Of a stretch of DNA of 19,165 nucleotides, positions 1 to 10,791 are shown one piece after another. The stretch is from assembly GCA_001598975.1 (NCBI GenBank), contig BBXU01000927.1, forward strand, positions 1-19,165, given 5' to 3'. Numbering within the stretch: position 1 is the stretch's first letter; each line of letters begins with the position of its first letter. The notes beneath the pieces were generated by a model, which did no database searches, was not told the DNA's origin, and was given only the letters and a program-made list of their open reading frames with translations. The position numbers were made by a program, and so were the translations under genes. The stretch is from Parachlorella kessleri (taxonomy: Eukaryota; Chlorophyta; Trebouxiophyceae; Chlorellales; Chlorellaceae).

Positions 1-388
1 GGGGGAGGTGTCCTTGAAGGTGCTCATGAGATGTTTGAGAATCATAGGATACAAACCCACGATAGGTGTGTATGCCGTCCAGCCGGAAGCCTCTTGGAGG
101 AGGAAACCTGGCACCAGCTGCAAGGTTAAACCCCTGCGGTGGCCGCTGCCTCTGGCTGGTGTGTGTAAATGTGTGCATATATACACTGCAAAGCGCGCCA
201 TGTGGGCAATGGGCATTTGCGTGGTACAGATTGCCTGGCCGGCTGCCGACCCCCCCAGCTGACCACGCTCTGCCTGCTGGAGGCTGAGTGGGTTCATGTC
301 GTCACATGGCTGCGGGTGGTAAGGATACCACTATGCTACCCAGCCTGTGTACGTCCACCAGGGCAGAACACCCACCAGGCGCAGCCAC
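1..388. other. Region downstream of the aldo/keto reductase gene
   Basis: No gene is supported here. It lies beyond the predicted stop of the minus-strand aldo/keto reductase and should hold its 3' UTR. I did not find a minus-strand TGTAA poly(A) motif, so the true transcript end, or a further 3' exon, cannot be placed. The open frames here are short, overlap one another and have no recognisable protein content. The first 80 bases could hold an exon of a neighbouring gene on either strand, but nothing confirms this. Confidence 0.4.
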
Positions 389-3300
389 CTACCCCCACCT
401 GTTGCCGTCGTTCAGTACAGCATGTCGCGTCAGCGGCGGCTCCGGGGGCACAGCCTGCCGCGCCTGCTGTTGCGACTGCGTGCCAACAAGGAGAGCGCTC
501 GCAGAACAGGATGCGGCACCGGTAGGCGCTTCCGCCGCTGGCGCCTGGGCTGCTGCCGCTGCTCCTGCTGAGGCAGCAGGTGGTGTGGGGGAGGGCAGTC
601 CTTGTGCGCCTTCTCCCGCCTCCGGCTCATCCCACAGCTCCTCCAGTGTCCTGCGAAACAGTTTGCACCGGGGGGTACGGTTGCGGCTGTAGTTGCATTT
701 AAGATGAAAATGCACGTGACAGGAAAGGGTCAGACAGCAGTGTGGTGGGTGCCAGCTGCGTCAAAAAGCAGGCAGAATCAAATAGTACTTAGTTGCTTTT
801 GCACAGTCCCATGGGTGCCTCTGCGGCTTCCCGAAAACTGGTAGATTGTGTCGACAGCGGGGGGCTGCAGCTGGGTCACTGGCTAGTGGGGCACGCAGAT
901 GCCGTCCACTGCTGGTGCAGCGCTCCATCCGCAGCCTGTGCCGCCAAGCAGGTCCCTTCAACTACCCGCAGCCTGTGCCGCCGCCCAGCCGGCTAAGGGA
1001 TGTGGGGTGGTGCCAGGGGGAGCCCCCGCCAGGTGACGCCCTTCCACACTCCACACATGCATGATAATTTGGGTTTCTCCCTCCCACCCCCGCCCTCCCC
1101 AGGCTCGCTCAGCCAGCCCCAATCCCAGTGCTCCCAGGACGCCTCTCCTCTCCTCCTCCTTCTCCTCCCCCTTCCCATTCTTCCCTTGTGGCTGTGCCCC
1201 GTCTTGGTTCCACCCATGGCTGCTCCACCCCTTATGCCCTGCCTTGGGTGCACCCACGGGTGCTCCACCACCCACCTGTAGGGCCCCCTGGGGTTGAGCC
1301 ACAGCTCCCCGTTGACCATGCGCTGCTGGCAGGCCAGGCTGCTGAGCTTCGCGTAGTCATCCTGACTCAGCTCCCAGTCCAGGACTTGAAGGTTGCTGCG
1401 GATGCGGGCGCGGGAGGTGCTCTTGGGGATGACGCTGGTGCCGTGCTGCAGCGCCCACCGGATCAGCACCTGAGCGGAGGCAGTTGGGGGGACACAGGTG
1501 GGCCCGGCGAACCGTGGACCTCTTGCAGGGAAACCAAGCCAAAACTTTCTGGCAGGCAACCCTGACCCTGCGCTATTGAGAGCATAAGCAAGCAGTGGCC
1601 CGCAGCGACTGAGGATGGCAATTAGCATCTGTTGCCCCACTTGGGGGTCTGGTGGGTAGTTCTCTACCGCCGACTATGATTTTTGCTGTGGCGCACATCC
1701 GCCCCATGCTCTCCCACAGCGACCTCACTCTGCGCCAAATGCCACCTAAGCGGTTTGCACCCCTCCCACACCACCTTGCCCTCTTGCGCATTTCTCCCAA
1801 TTTCTCGCCTGCCACCCAAACCCGTCACCTCCCTGCCTGCATTGCAAGCTCTGCTAGCCCCCCGCCCACATAGTACTCAGCCCCACACCCTAAAAAGCGG
1901 TACACAGCTGCCAAACCCACCTGCCCCATGTCCTTGCCCAGCCTCTGGGCCATCTCCTTGAGCGTGGGGTCCTCCAGCAGCCTCAGCGGCTTGCTCCTGG
2001 GGAAGATGGACTCGCTGTCGGGTGAGCCCAGGGGGGAGTAGGCGGTCACGTGGATGCCCCGCTGCCGGCACCAGGCCAGCAGCGCGTCGTTGCGGTGGTA
2101 GGGGTGCACCTCCACCTGCACGGCTTGAGGGGGGGGAAGGGTTGAGACGCTTTGGAACAGCTGCTGCAGGGTCAGGTGGCGAGCGATTACAAGGGAGCAG
2201 CACGCTCTTCTAGAGCGGGCTCACCATCAGCTACCACGTATTGCTCTCCAAGCTTCCCCTTGCAAACACACACCCACCCCAACACCCGCCGCTTCCAGCA
2301 CGGTACCAGGGCCATGGGCTCGGTAACAAGCCCACTTGGCCTTGGCAGCTGTGCCAGGCTGGTGTGTTGGCCAGGCGGCAACGGTAGCCGAGGCAACAGC
2401 CTCAGTGGTGAGGTCATGCGCACGGTAGCAAGGCCACGGGCATGGTAGCGGGGCCATGGGCCAGCATACAGGTTGGCAGGGCCTCGGTTAAGCCACCCTC
2501 AGCCAGTGCATGACATGCGAAAGGCCCATCATGTCCCGATTGCGAGCTGCACCCTGACCCACCCTCAGCTCATACTCAGCGGGGGACCTTTGCAGCCTTA
2601 TCGCTGGTACACAACAGCCATTGGGTGCCCTTGCCATGGCAGGGCATCATTACCTGGCACACCGCTGGCTGGATGGTGGCGCCCTCCATGAGCAGCTGCA
2701 GCTTGCGCGCCGAGAAGTTGCTGACGCCAATGCTGCGCACCAGGCCCTGCCGCACCAGACCCTCCATGGCCCGCCACGTCTCCTGGAGGCTGGGCACCAC
2801 TTCCGGGCCCACATTGCCGGTCACAGGCCAGTGCACCTGCAGGGAGCATGGCAGGGAATGGTCAATTGGTAATGGTCGATTGCTCCAGCAGGCGGACTCC
2901 TGCCCGACAGGGAGAGATGACACGTAGTGCGCACCACTGTTTAGAAGCACAGGCAACCAAGCGGCTCCGGCCCCATGCTTCGGCCTAAGGAAGCTTGACG
3001 GCCGTAAGAGATGAACCTGCCTAACTTTCTTGGCTAAGGCGCTTTCTCACCTGCTGTTCACCCATTTTGTGGTCTGCAACCATACTTTCGCTACAGCTTG
3101 ACACAACACTGCTGTAAAGGTGCATCAGCTCATGGCCCGTTAGTCTTACACCCTGCCGCTGGCTCTCTCCGGTTGGTGGCAGGTGATTTTTCTTCACACT
3201 CAGACCCACCAAACATGGCTTTGGTGTCGACCGGACCATCCTCTCCCATACCACGCACCATGTAGAGGTCCAAATATGAGAGCTTCAGTGCCTTGAGCGA

Positions 3301-4068
3301 CCGCAAGCACGCCGCCCGCACCCTCTCTGGGGCGTGGTCGTTGTTCCTGCCACAGGGCCAAGCAGTGCTGCTACACTTCCGGGCGGCGACCAAGTCTACA
3401 TGCGTGGCCTGGGTGACACACACCTAGGAAGCCTGACGGGAAGGCCGGTGTGAGGGTGCGCAGCAGTGGGAACCTCGACAAGTGCAAGCAAGCAGGCAAG
3501 CACACTGCTCAGGCCGGGATGCAATTTAAACATGTACATATGCATGCATCTGTCAATAGTTCCGTTGAACCTACTTGCATACACCCGCTGCACCAGGGAC
3601 CACAGGACTGCCACCGACTCCTCACCAGACTTTGGAGCAGATGAAAAGCTCCTCCCTCCTCACACAGCCAGAGCCCAGAGCCAGGTCCAGCGCCTCGCCC
3701 ACTTCCTCCTCGTTCTGGTATACCGCTGCGCAGTCTATGTGACAGTGGCCGGCCTGCAGCGCCTCGTGCACCGCCTGCCGCACCTGGCCGCGGTCAGCCT
3801 TCCATGTGCCCAGCCCCACCAGGGGCAGCTTGTGCCCATCGTTGAGCAGAGCTGTAGGCACGCTCACTTGTGCGTACTTCAGGCGCGCCGCTGCTGCCTG
3901 GGCTGCAGGCCGTGCGGCCAGCTCCCGGTGCTCGGCTTCTTGGGCGCACTGCCAGTCATGGGCGGCCACGGTCTTGCAGGTACTAAAGTCAAGGACTTTC
4001 AAGCTGCCAGCCTCCGAAGCTGTTATGTACTTGTTGATCCACTGCGGGACATCCGAAGTGGTGCCCAT
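389..4068 (-). CDS. Aldo/keto reductase, six exons (NADPH-dependent oxidoreductase)
   Basis: Exons on the minus strand, in coding order: 4068-3626, 3346-3259, 2836-2654, 2115-1921, 1469-1276, 650-389; 454 aa, all GT-AG introns with matching phases. Family knowledge: these TIM-barrel enzymes reduce aldehydes and ketones with NADPH. Seen: the cofactor-side strand [15 protein letters not shown] (residues 75-89); the catalytic tetrad Asp112 and Tyr117 (IDCAAVY), Lys146 (CSKVW) and His179 (VHWP); then SIGVSNFS (212-219), QVEVHPY, AYSPLGS and VIPKSTS with Lys319, which binds the NADPH phosphate in relatives. The family-typical ending [15 protein letters not shown] spans the last intron. Odd: about 70 residues precede the barrel and about 78 Ala/Gln/Pro-rich residues follow it, whereas typical members have about 310-330 aa. 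The start at 4068 is the only Met in exon 1 close to the barrel; an in-frame Met at 4173 or an upstream exon is possible. The substrate cannot be told. Confidence 0.88.
1142..1176. repeat. Homopyrimidine/homopurine tract in the last aldo/keto reductase intron
   Basis: A 35-base run of pure C/T lies in intron 5 (651-1275), the longest intron of this gene. The transcript carries the purine strand, rich in GGA. Such tracts can form triplex DNA; any effect on this gene is unknown. Confidence 0.6.
2299..2462. repeat. Degenerate 20-22 base repeat in an intron
   Basis: Related units start at 2299, 2421 and 2441, with weaker copies near 2319 and 2378. The shared core is CACGGTAxCAxGGCCAxGGG; pairs of units agree at about 18 of 22 positions. 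The 2421 and 2441 copies are 20 bases apart, head to tail. The array lies in intron 3 of the aldo/keto reductase gene and looks like an old minisatellite remnant. No coding or mobile-element feature accompanies it. Confidence 0.45.
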
Positions 4069-5641
4069 GAGGGCGTGACCAACGTGTTCACGGTTATTAG
4101 GCCTTGCGCAATATAAACACTCAACAAGGCATGGAAGATAAACACTGCCTCGTTTAAGGCTCCTGCGGTCCATGCTGGGCTTGGCGCACGCGCAAGAGAC
4201 TCCCTCCCAGTACAGGGGCCGTCACAGGCGTTGCCTGCATGCTGAAGATCGTCCTTGCCTAGCTATTATTTGTGTTGTTAGACTGTAGGAGTGGTGGTCG
4301 GCTATGTTGCAGCGCATTAGGCCCATGGCCAAAGGGGAGCGTCCCGCTGAAGCTACCCAGGGTGCCACCCCGGGCCCCCTGCAGGGGGGCACCCACAACG
4401 ACACAGGGAGCAGCCACAAGGCTTTGAAGGGCTGCACACGTGAGAAGCGTGTGGCAAGGCGGCAGCTTTGCTGGCTTTTCCTAGGGACAAAGCCCCACAG
4501 CAGGCTCTGCGCCCCACCTCCCGATAGTGTCAGTGGCTGGAGGTGTGGCATCCAGCCTAGACCTCGTCCCTCGCATGAGAGTGTGAATCTCTGCGCATCT
4601 GACCCTACTGCAAGCAATTTAGCTGGCATAACTAGAGTACCGCAGGCGGTACATAGTAAGGCAGTATGTTGTGACCAGCCTCCTTTTCCCAAACACAGCA
4701 GGACACTAACAGCTGCAGGGATCGCCACTTAAGAACCAGATAGGGCAGAGTCTCACCAGGGACTGCCCAGAGCACTGCCCTCAGTGCATCTCGTCTGCAC
4801 CTTGCCTAGCAACTGTCCGTCCAGTACCATACTACAGGACAACAGGCATGGTAGTGACGACTGGCTGTGATGAACCCTCAAAAATGTACCAGGGCCGTAA
4901 CGGAGCTCTGGGGTAGCGGCAATTGGCACATATCTTGAATCGCTAACATACCGGTGGTATGAACGGTCATACGGACCTGCGACCCCAGACCTGTCTAGCT
5001 TTGACCAGCCTTCAACCTGAGCAGATGATGTGTCAAAAGGCCACCACAGGCTGCAGATGGTTATACAACGCTTCGATGCCTGCCTGAGCGGTTGTTGCAC
5101 GATGCCATCGGAGACGAAAACTCGTCCGTATATCATCCTGTTTAGGTACTCGGACTAGAGGGAACAGGGTGAAGGCGGGCTGCTAAATATTTCTGTCCGC
5201 TCTGTACCGCCTAGCTCGCCTCGGTACCACCTACCATTGAGTGTCCCTGGTACCAGCCGGGTCAATACCATATACCATACCACCTGGATTATAATCAGCG
5301 CTGCTTAGCCACCTTCCTGTCAGCGTCTTCCCCCAGAAATACACTTTCGAGCTGTCTGCACACTTTGTCAGTATCTTGCAGACCTAGGCACAGTCAGGTG
5401 GCATTTGCGCTGGCATCACCTGCTGGCTGCGGCGCGCTTTTAACCTCCTGAGAAGTCGTTTCACGTCTCGTTACTGACCGTGGCAGGACGTTGAGGCAGC
5501 TCTTGTGCCAGAAACATCTGCATCAAGAGAGCGCTTGTCGGTCGGTATGGCCATCTGACTCGTCGGCTGCTGTTGTCCTGCAGCCTAACCCGGTTGAAGT
5601 GATTCAGACAGGCTGCCGGGTGCCCTTGCTGCAGTTCCGCC
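4069..5641. other. Divergent intergenic region between the aldo/keto reductase and root-cap-like genes
   Basis: This 1.6-kb stretch must hold the promoters and 5' UTRs of both flanking genes. The open frames at 4222-4728 (minus), 4304-4732 (plus) and 4753-5136 (minus) have no recognisable domain and overlap on opposite strands, so I do not call them genes. A stretch around 5220-5290 is rich in TACC/GGTA words, and a small inverted repeat CATACC-GGT-GGTATG sits at 4947-4961. No TATA box, tRNA or transposon end could be placed with confidence. Confidence 0.4.
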
Positions 5642-8600
5642 ATGGGCTACTTCGCTCTGTTGGCAGTCATCCTGGCCGTCAGCACCCACCAGGCACAGGC
5701 AAGCGGTGACGGGTCAGCGTGATTGGCTTGGGCTACAACAATAGGACGACGGCCTACTCTCAGTGGGGATAGCCGAGGCATGCCTGACTGTCATACATGG
5801 AAGTCAGCCAGGTCTTCTGGGGTTGTTGGGTGCCAATGATGAGAGTCTTGCACACCAGGGTTTGGGCCACACGCATGCTGCACTTCCTGCTGCTTTTTGG
5901 ACTATACTTGCTGCTGGACTCTACTTGCGGCAGCAAGTAGAGCCCAGGCCCCAAGGGGAAGCCTGTGTTGTGGGGCGGCTTACTTTGGTGGCCGGACTCA
6001 TTGGGGTCAGCCTGGCTGGCGGCCCAACACTGCAAACTGGCACATTACAAAGTCGCTGGCTTGGCCCCAGCACACTGGCTGCTCTTGGTCTCCTTGGCTA
6101 ATCGTGCACCACTGCTAGCTCTGCAGGCCAGTCCTGCGCTGTTGGGAGGCATCATCGAGAAAGGCACCCCTGGCTACGTAAGTTGATGCCCGGTGGTCAG
6201 CCTTCTGAGGCTGTGTGTAGGTTGCACGCTATTCAGTCCGAACACTTTTGGCCACCAAACCTTCAGTGGTGCACGGTCAGGCCTGCTGACAAGTGTTAAA
6301 TTACTGCAAGCCCTGCCGCAAAGAGCCTCTTGCCCCCTTGCCCCCGTCACCAACATGCCTACAACCCAAGGGCAGTTGCTGGCACAACAATGAAAAGGCA
6401 ACACATTGCAAGCCCTCCTGCCCGCAGGTCCGACCTGCCTTCCAAGCCGCTGGTCTCTCGGAACCAATCATCACTGTTGACCCTCCTACCACGTGCCCAC
6501 CCAACAATGGATTTGTACCTCCCAACTCCCCGGTGAGTGTTTGTCTGTTGATGCATGAGCCCATCCTCCTGCGCTGCTTGTGGCAGCCACGTGAGCTTCC
6601 AGCATGGCAGTGGCATCGCAGTGGCTGCAATCATGTTAAGAGGCAGGAGCGCTGCAATGACACATATGGTGGATAAATACAGGCGGGGGCGTATGTGACC
6701 CCCCAGTGTGTGGAGTCAGCACTGACTTTTGCCTGAGTGAAGGTGGTGGCTGCCACCTACAGCGCCCACATCATGCTTTAGTCCTGTTTGCCTTCTTGCA
6801 GATCACGATCACATATGTGGGTTTCCCACAAGGCCCTTCTTATGCCGACGGGTGCTACCTGAATGACGACCAAACCTTGCCCTGTCCCGGGTATGCCGGG
6901 AGGTCGGCCGCCCGTGACGGCAACAACATCGTGATCCAATACACTGTCGGGCCCCAGGAAGCAAAGTACACCTTCTTCCTCGTCTCGGGCCCCAAGGCGG
7001 TGCGTCACCAGAGATGCTGTGGAGCAAGAGGCTTGTGTGATTGTTTGAGGGCGTGTGTGGGTGGGTCCCTGGTGTTTAACAGAGAAGGAGCCGTCAAGTC
7101 GCTTAGCGCATTGTGTTAATGGCAAAACCCAACGGCTAACGGCAAAACCCAACGGCTGAGCCTTGTTACAAGGGCGAGATGTAGAGTGCGCAGTGAGTCC
7201 AGCTGGCCCCCCCCCCCCAACCCACCTTGCCCAGCCTTGATGTAGTTTTGTAGACGTTGCTTTGGCCGCGTGTGTGTAGTGTGCCAGAGGGCAAGCGATG
7301 CAACCTCTGTGCTGTGGTTGACCCTCTGCAGGCCGACTGCAACCCTAATGAGGCAGTGTCCAAAGGATCAATTGAAGTTGTGAAGGTGCGTTGCTGTCAG
7401 GTGGCTCTCTGGCCTGTCAGCGCTGGAGGGGTGCTCATTTGGCAACAAACGGCTGGACGTTGCATGGTCTGCTGTTCTCTCTGTTGCCTGCCCCAAACTT
7501 GCGCGAAGGCCTGAACCCTCCCTCCTCAAGGCGGCAAGGCTTTATTGCTGATTGTTGGTCTCTTCAACCAGAGAAGTGTGCCTTTCGGGAATTCGTCAGC
7601 ATCTTCGACAGGCTTAGAGGAGAGGACGGCAATATGTTGATCTCCTGTACAGGGCGCGTGCGTTGGTAATGACCCCATCATCTACGGCTTTGATGGCGAG
7701 GCCTTCCACTTCAATGAGATTGGCGAGTATGTGATGCTGGAGTCGGCCGACGGTTACAAGGCAAGTTCACGCCCGGGGCAGTCCAGAGACCACCCCATGA
7801 CCGCGCCTGGTGGCCGCAGGGAGGCTCACAGTGGACATCTTCAGACACTGTCCTGGGCCGCTTGCTCTGCCGTTGTACCGTCCGCCTCCCGTGGTCTGGG
7901 CCCCCACCCAGGACGGACTGGTGCCGGCCTTGCAATTTGGCTGGCCGCTCGGGGCCGCAGCCCTGGACACGGGGAGCCCCTGTGTGCTTGGCGCTCCCCA
8001 AAGCGACGGAGTAGCGCGTGGGTTTGGCATTTCAGTGTGTTGGCTTGGCTGTCATGCAGGTGCACAGCACATTTGCGGGAGCTGCTGCTGTTGACACCAA
8101 CCTGCAGCTGATGGAGAAGTCATGGTAAGCCTTCTCACCTGTGGCTTGCGTACTGATGTGACCTAGGTTATCTAGGCTGCTCCAGCAGTTTGCTTGCCCT
8201 CGACCCAAATCCGCAGGCCATTTCACCATGACAGCTGCTGACCTTGGCATGCACACGGTTCTGCGGGGTGGGTCTGCCGCGCCCTTGGACAGGTTGTTGC
8301 CGCTGGCATCAAGCAGTGCTTTAAAACAGCAGCGCCATGTCCACTAATGATGCCCTTGCACTGACAGCGCAGGACTTCATCCGTCCGTGTGCTTTCACCC
8401 AACGGTGAGCTCTTACAGCTAGTAGTGCTGCCCATCCCTTGTATTCTTCAGACCCTCCCCATTCCAGCCCAGCCCTCAGGAGGTGGTTTTGGCCCTTCCG
8501 GACCTCCGATGTGACACAATGACACTTACACTGGTTGTGCATTCTGTGCTGGCCAATTGCTTGGGTGCTCCAAGTGAATGTGTCTGGGTGTGTGGCAGCT

Positions 8601-10791
8601 GCAGTGGGTCGCTTGCGGGCCTCCCGTAAGGACTATTTGAAGTGCATATGCCGCTCAGCTGTACCTCAGGTGTCCCACTTGTGTCCTACAAACTCGTGTG
8701 TGCAGGGGACATGCTGTCGTGCGCTCTCCCAGCTATCGTCCCCAATACCTCCCGGATCCAAGGTGCGGTCACAGCTGTGCAAGCTCTGCAAGGCATCGGC
8801 TGGTCTTGGGCTGCCTCTGTGCTTGGGCACTGGTTCACCTGCCTCCCCTCTCCCTACAAGTCTTCTACTAATAAATGCTTTGCAGCAGGTCCACTGGCAA
8901 AACCTGCAAGTGAAAAGCAGGGAAGGGAATTGCAAGGAGTTCTGCGCCGCCACCGAGTTTCATCAAGACTGAAACATCACTTCTTCGTTGGTATGTTGCA
9001 GTGACTGCTGCCACCAGCTCTGAGACAACCATGCTGTCCGCCAACAAGCCAAGCATCGAGCTGGCAGAGATGTCTGCCTCAATACGTAAGTGTGTGGAAG
9101 GGATTGGTTGGTGGTGGCTCACTCGGCACCATGTGACGGAGGCCAAGGCAGTCAGCCGGGTGTGTGGCCTGGTAGTGGGACAACAGAAGTCCTGGTGATG
9201 CTGTACCTTACTGGCCCCTGTCTCCCCTTTCATTGACTGTTTGCTACATCAGGATATGTTCAAGGCCCGCATTCTGGTCTGCACGTCAGTGTCTGTTCCC
9301 ATGTCACTTTGGTCGGTCGTTTGCCCCTTTAGCAGTGCTCCCAGTTCCATCGCCATCCAGCCACCCTTGCCTTCCTGTTGGGTTGTCCAATGTGTCTCCA
9401 TCCCGCAGCCCCGTTAGGACTCGCAGCCACCTGTTGCCACGGTGCTGCCAACAGATCCATCGTCATGTGCACCTGGTCTGGCATCTACTAAATGCCAAAG
9501 GCTTATAGTACGAGCCTCCCTTGGGTCAACCTCTCTGCCCTACTGCCCGAGCTTTCAGCGCTGTCAGCCTGAGTCAGAAGCTAGCCCCTTGTGCTGCCCT
9601 CCCTGCAGTTCTTTCTGAAACTGGCGAGCCAAAGCATGTGGTGGGCTGCATCCTTAGCACACCCAAGCTTGAGATCCGAGTGGACCAGGTTTCCGGCTAT
9701 GAGCAAGCCCTGCGATTCCCTGACACTGAGGCATGGGCAGCACCCTTCACATGGTGAGCACTGCTAGGAACTTGTCAGGGGAAGGTGGGGCGGTAGGTAC
9801 GGCAAAGTGGGAGGGATGGCTGTATATGGCCAGGGCTTGGTTTTGGCACATAAGTTAATGGCAGGCCTACGGGCTTGAGCAACTCTTTGGCGACCCTGCA
9901 GAGCGGGGTAGTAGTGATATCCATAACCGGCTCGTTTGTCACTGTCACTGGGCGGGCGGATGTGTATTATCGGCCCCCTTCACCATCTGGATCACTTGTC
10001 AAGCCCTACACGACAGCTTCCCAGCACCCCCCTTGGGGTGATCCCTAGCAGTTCTTTTCGTGCGGGCAGACCATAGTTTGAAGTGAGCAGTAGGTACCAG
10101 CTGATGGGGGGGGCAGCATGCAAAGCTTGCTTTGCACGGCAGAGCTGCAGGCCTGCTAGCCCTAGCCGGAGGTAGTAATCTCTTATGCCTCTGCTCACGT
10201 GCAGGCTGGACACATCTTTCATTGTGAAGAAGCCCCTGGAGGGTCCCGTGACAGGCATTGTCGGTGAGCACCGCTTGCTGACTGCAATCGTGCACTGCCT
10301 TGCACTGACGTGCGGTATGTGGGCATGTACTGTCTCCCAGGCTCGGGGGGAGTGTGAAAGGATGCCCCTACAGCGGACCACCTTCGCCATTTGCATGCTG
10401 GATCGTGCGCTGAAAACCAGCACTTTGACTTGTCTTTACGCGCCCCCTTGGCATCTACTTTCCCCCGTGCCATGTTGGGGTGTTGGGTGGTACCCCACCG
10501 AAGGGCCAACCAAGAGCAGCAGCTATCGTAGCCGCAGTATGGGCAGTCCAGTTCAAACAATTGGCTGAAAACATATGGCTTCCACCTGCTGTAGGTGCCA
10601 CCTACCCTGCCGACAAGGTCGCTGACAAGTATCTCCTCTACACCCAGGACGACCCTGCTCTAACGGTTAGGGCTGAGATGAAAGGAGAGGTCCCTGGCCA
10701 GGGTTCCCAGCGCCACTTGCTGTCTGTCCAGGAGTCCCCATTCGAGCCCATCGCATCGGGTATTGCAGGCCTTGGGTCCCAGGCCGCATGA
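5642..10791 (+). CDS. Secreted root-cap/LEA-related protein, 14 exons
   Basis: Exons: 5642-5698, 6127-6177, 6428-6532, 6802-6999, 7332-7385, 7653-7760, 8060-8124, 8373-8404, 8706-8762, 9002-9085, 9253-9315, 9609-9753, 10205-10263, 10595-10791; 424 aa, phases agree throughout. The start has a Kozak-like context (GCCATGG) and opens a signal peptide, MGYFALLAVILAVSTHQAQ, so the product should enter the secretory pathway. Residues 156-180 (GNDPIIYGFDGEAFHFN) resemble the GDPxxxGFDGxxFxF segment of root-cap and VWD-like domains. Residues 340-362 (WLDTSFIVKKPLEG, then VTGIVGATY) match the land-plant LDxxFxxxxLTxGVNGVLGQTY segment. A Pro/Cys-containing linker (TCPPNNGFVPPNSP) precedes it. Introns 1 and 6 are GC-AG; exon 8 is only 32 bases. 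Exons 8-11 are the least certain: the donor of exon 11 (GTCGTT) is weak and another phase-consistent path exists. The biochemical role of the family is unknown; a cell-wall or matrix role is inference. Confidence 0.72.
5699..6126 (+). other. GC-AG intron 1 of the root-cap-like gene
   Basis: The donor reads CAG|GCAAGC and the acceptor CTGCAG. A GC donor is preferred because it ends exon 1 in phase 0, as exon 2 (ASPALLGGIIEKGTPGY) requires. The nearby GT at 5706 would leave phase 1. A weaker in-phase GT donor (GCC|GTCAGC) exists earlier, but it would shorten the signal peptide. Confidence 0.65.
5919..5942. repeat. Perfect 10-bp inverted repeat (hairpin) in intron 1
   Basis: CTCTACTTGC is followed by the loop GGCA and the exact reverse complement GCAAGTAGAG. 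Past one bulged A, two more G-C pairs could extend the stem. It lies in the GC-AG intron 1 of the root-cap-like gene. No T tract or other terminator context is present, and it is too short for a miRNA precursor. Confidence 0.6.
7121..7160. repeat. 20-base tandem duplication in intron 4
   Basis: Two head-to-tail copies (7121-7140 and 7141-7160) share GGCAAAACCCAACGGCT and differ only in the last three positions (AAC versus GAG). They lie in intron 4 of the root-cap-like gene, about 45 bases before a run of 12 C at 7207-7218. This looks like a recent slippage or short duplication event. Confidence 0.85.
7761..8059 (+). other. GC-AG intron 6 of the root-cap-like gene
   Basis: The donor AAG|GCAAGT follows ESADGYK and the acceptor ATGCAG precedes VHSTFAGA, both phase 0. 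No GT donor in phase 0 lies next to this exon end, and exon 6 carries the most conserved part of the domain, so ending it earlier would remove conserved sequence. Confidence 0.75.

Noticed and set aside
1..80. Possible exon of a neighbouring gene at the left edge (either strand)
   Set aside because: Only about 20 codons are visible, and neither strand gives a recognisable motif or a complete pair of splice sites.
993..1275. Continuation of aldo/keto reductase exon 5 into an Arg/Glu-rich open frame
   Set aside because: A GTGGGT donor in phase 2 at 1275 joins to RTLEELWDE at 650, the conserved family C-terminus; the read-through sequence is intronic.
3565..3590. A GTTCAAC word on the minus strand resembling a tRNA T-loop
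   Set aside because: The flanking bases do not form a T stem, and no acceptor or anticodon arm is found; it lies in an aldo/keto reductase intron.
4886..4896. GTACCAGGGCC shared with the intron repeat at 2303-2313, suggesting a dispersed element
   Set aside because: An 11-base match is expected many times by chance in a window of this size.
4222..5136. Open frames of 127-168 codons on either strand in the intergenic region
   Set aside because: They overlap on opposite strands, have no domain or splice context and no family resemblance.
5763..6101. 112-codon plus-strand open frame with hydrophobic stretches
   Set aside because: It lies wholly within intron 1 of the root-cap-like gene, and neither end fits the phase of the flanking exons.
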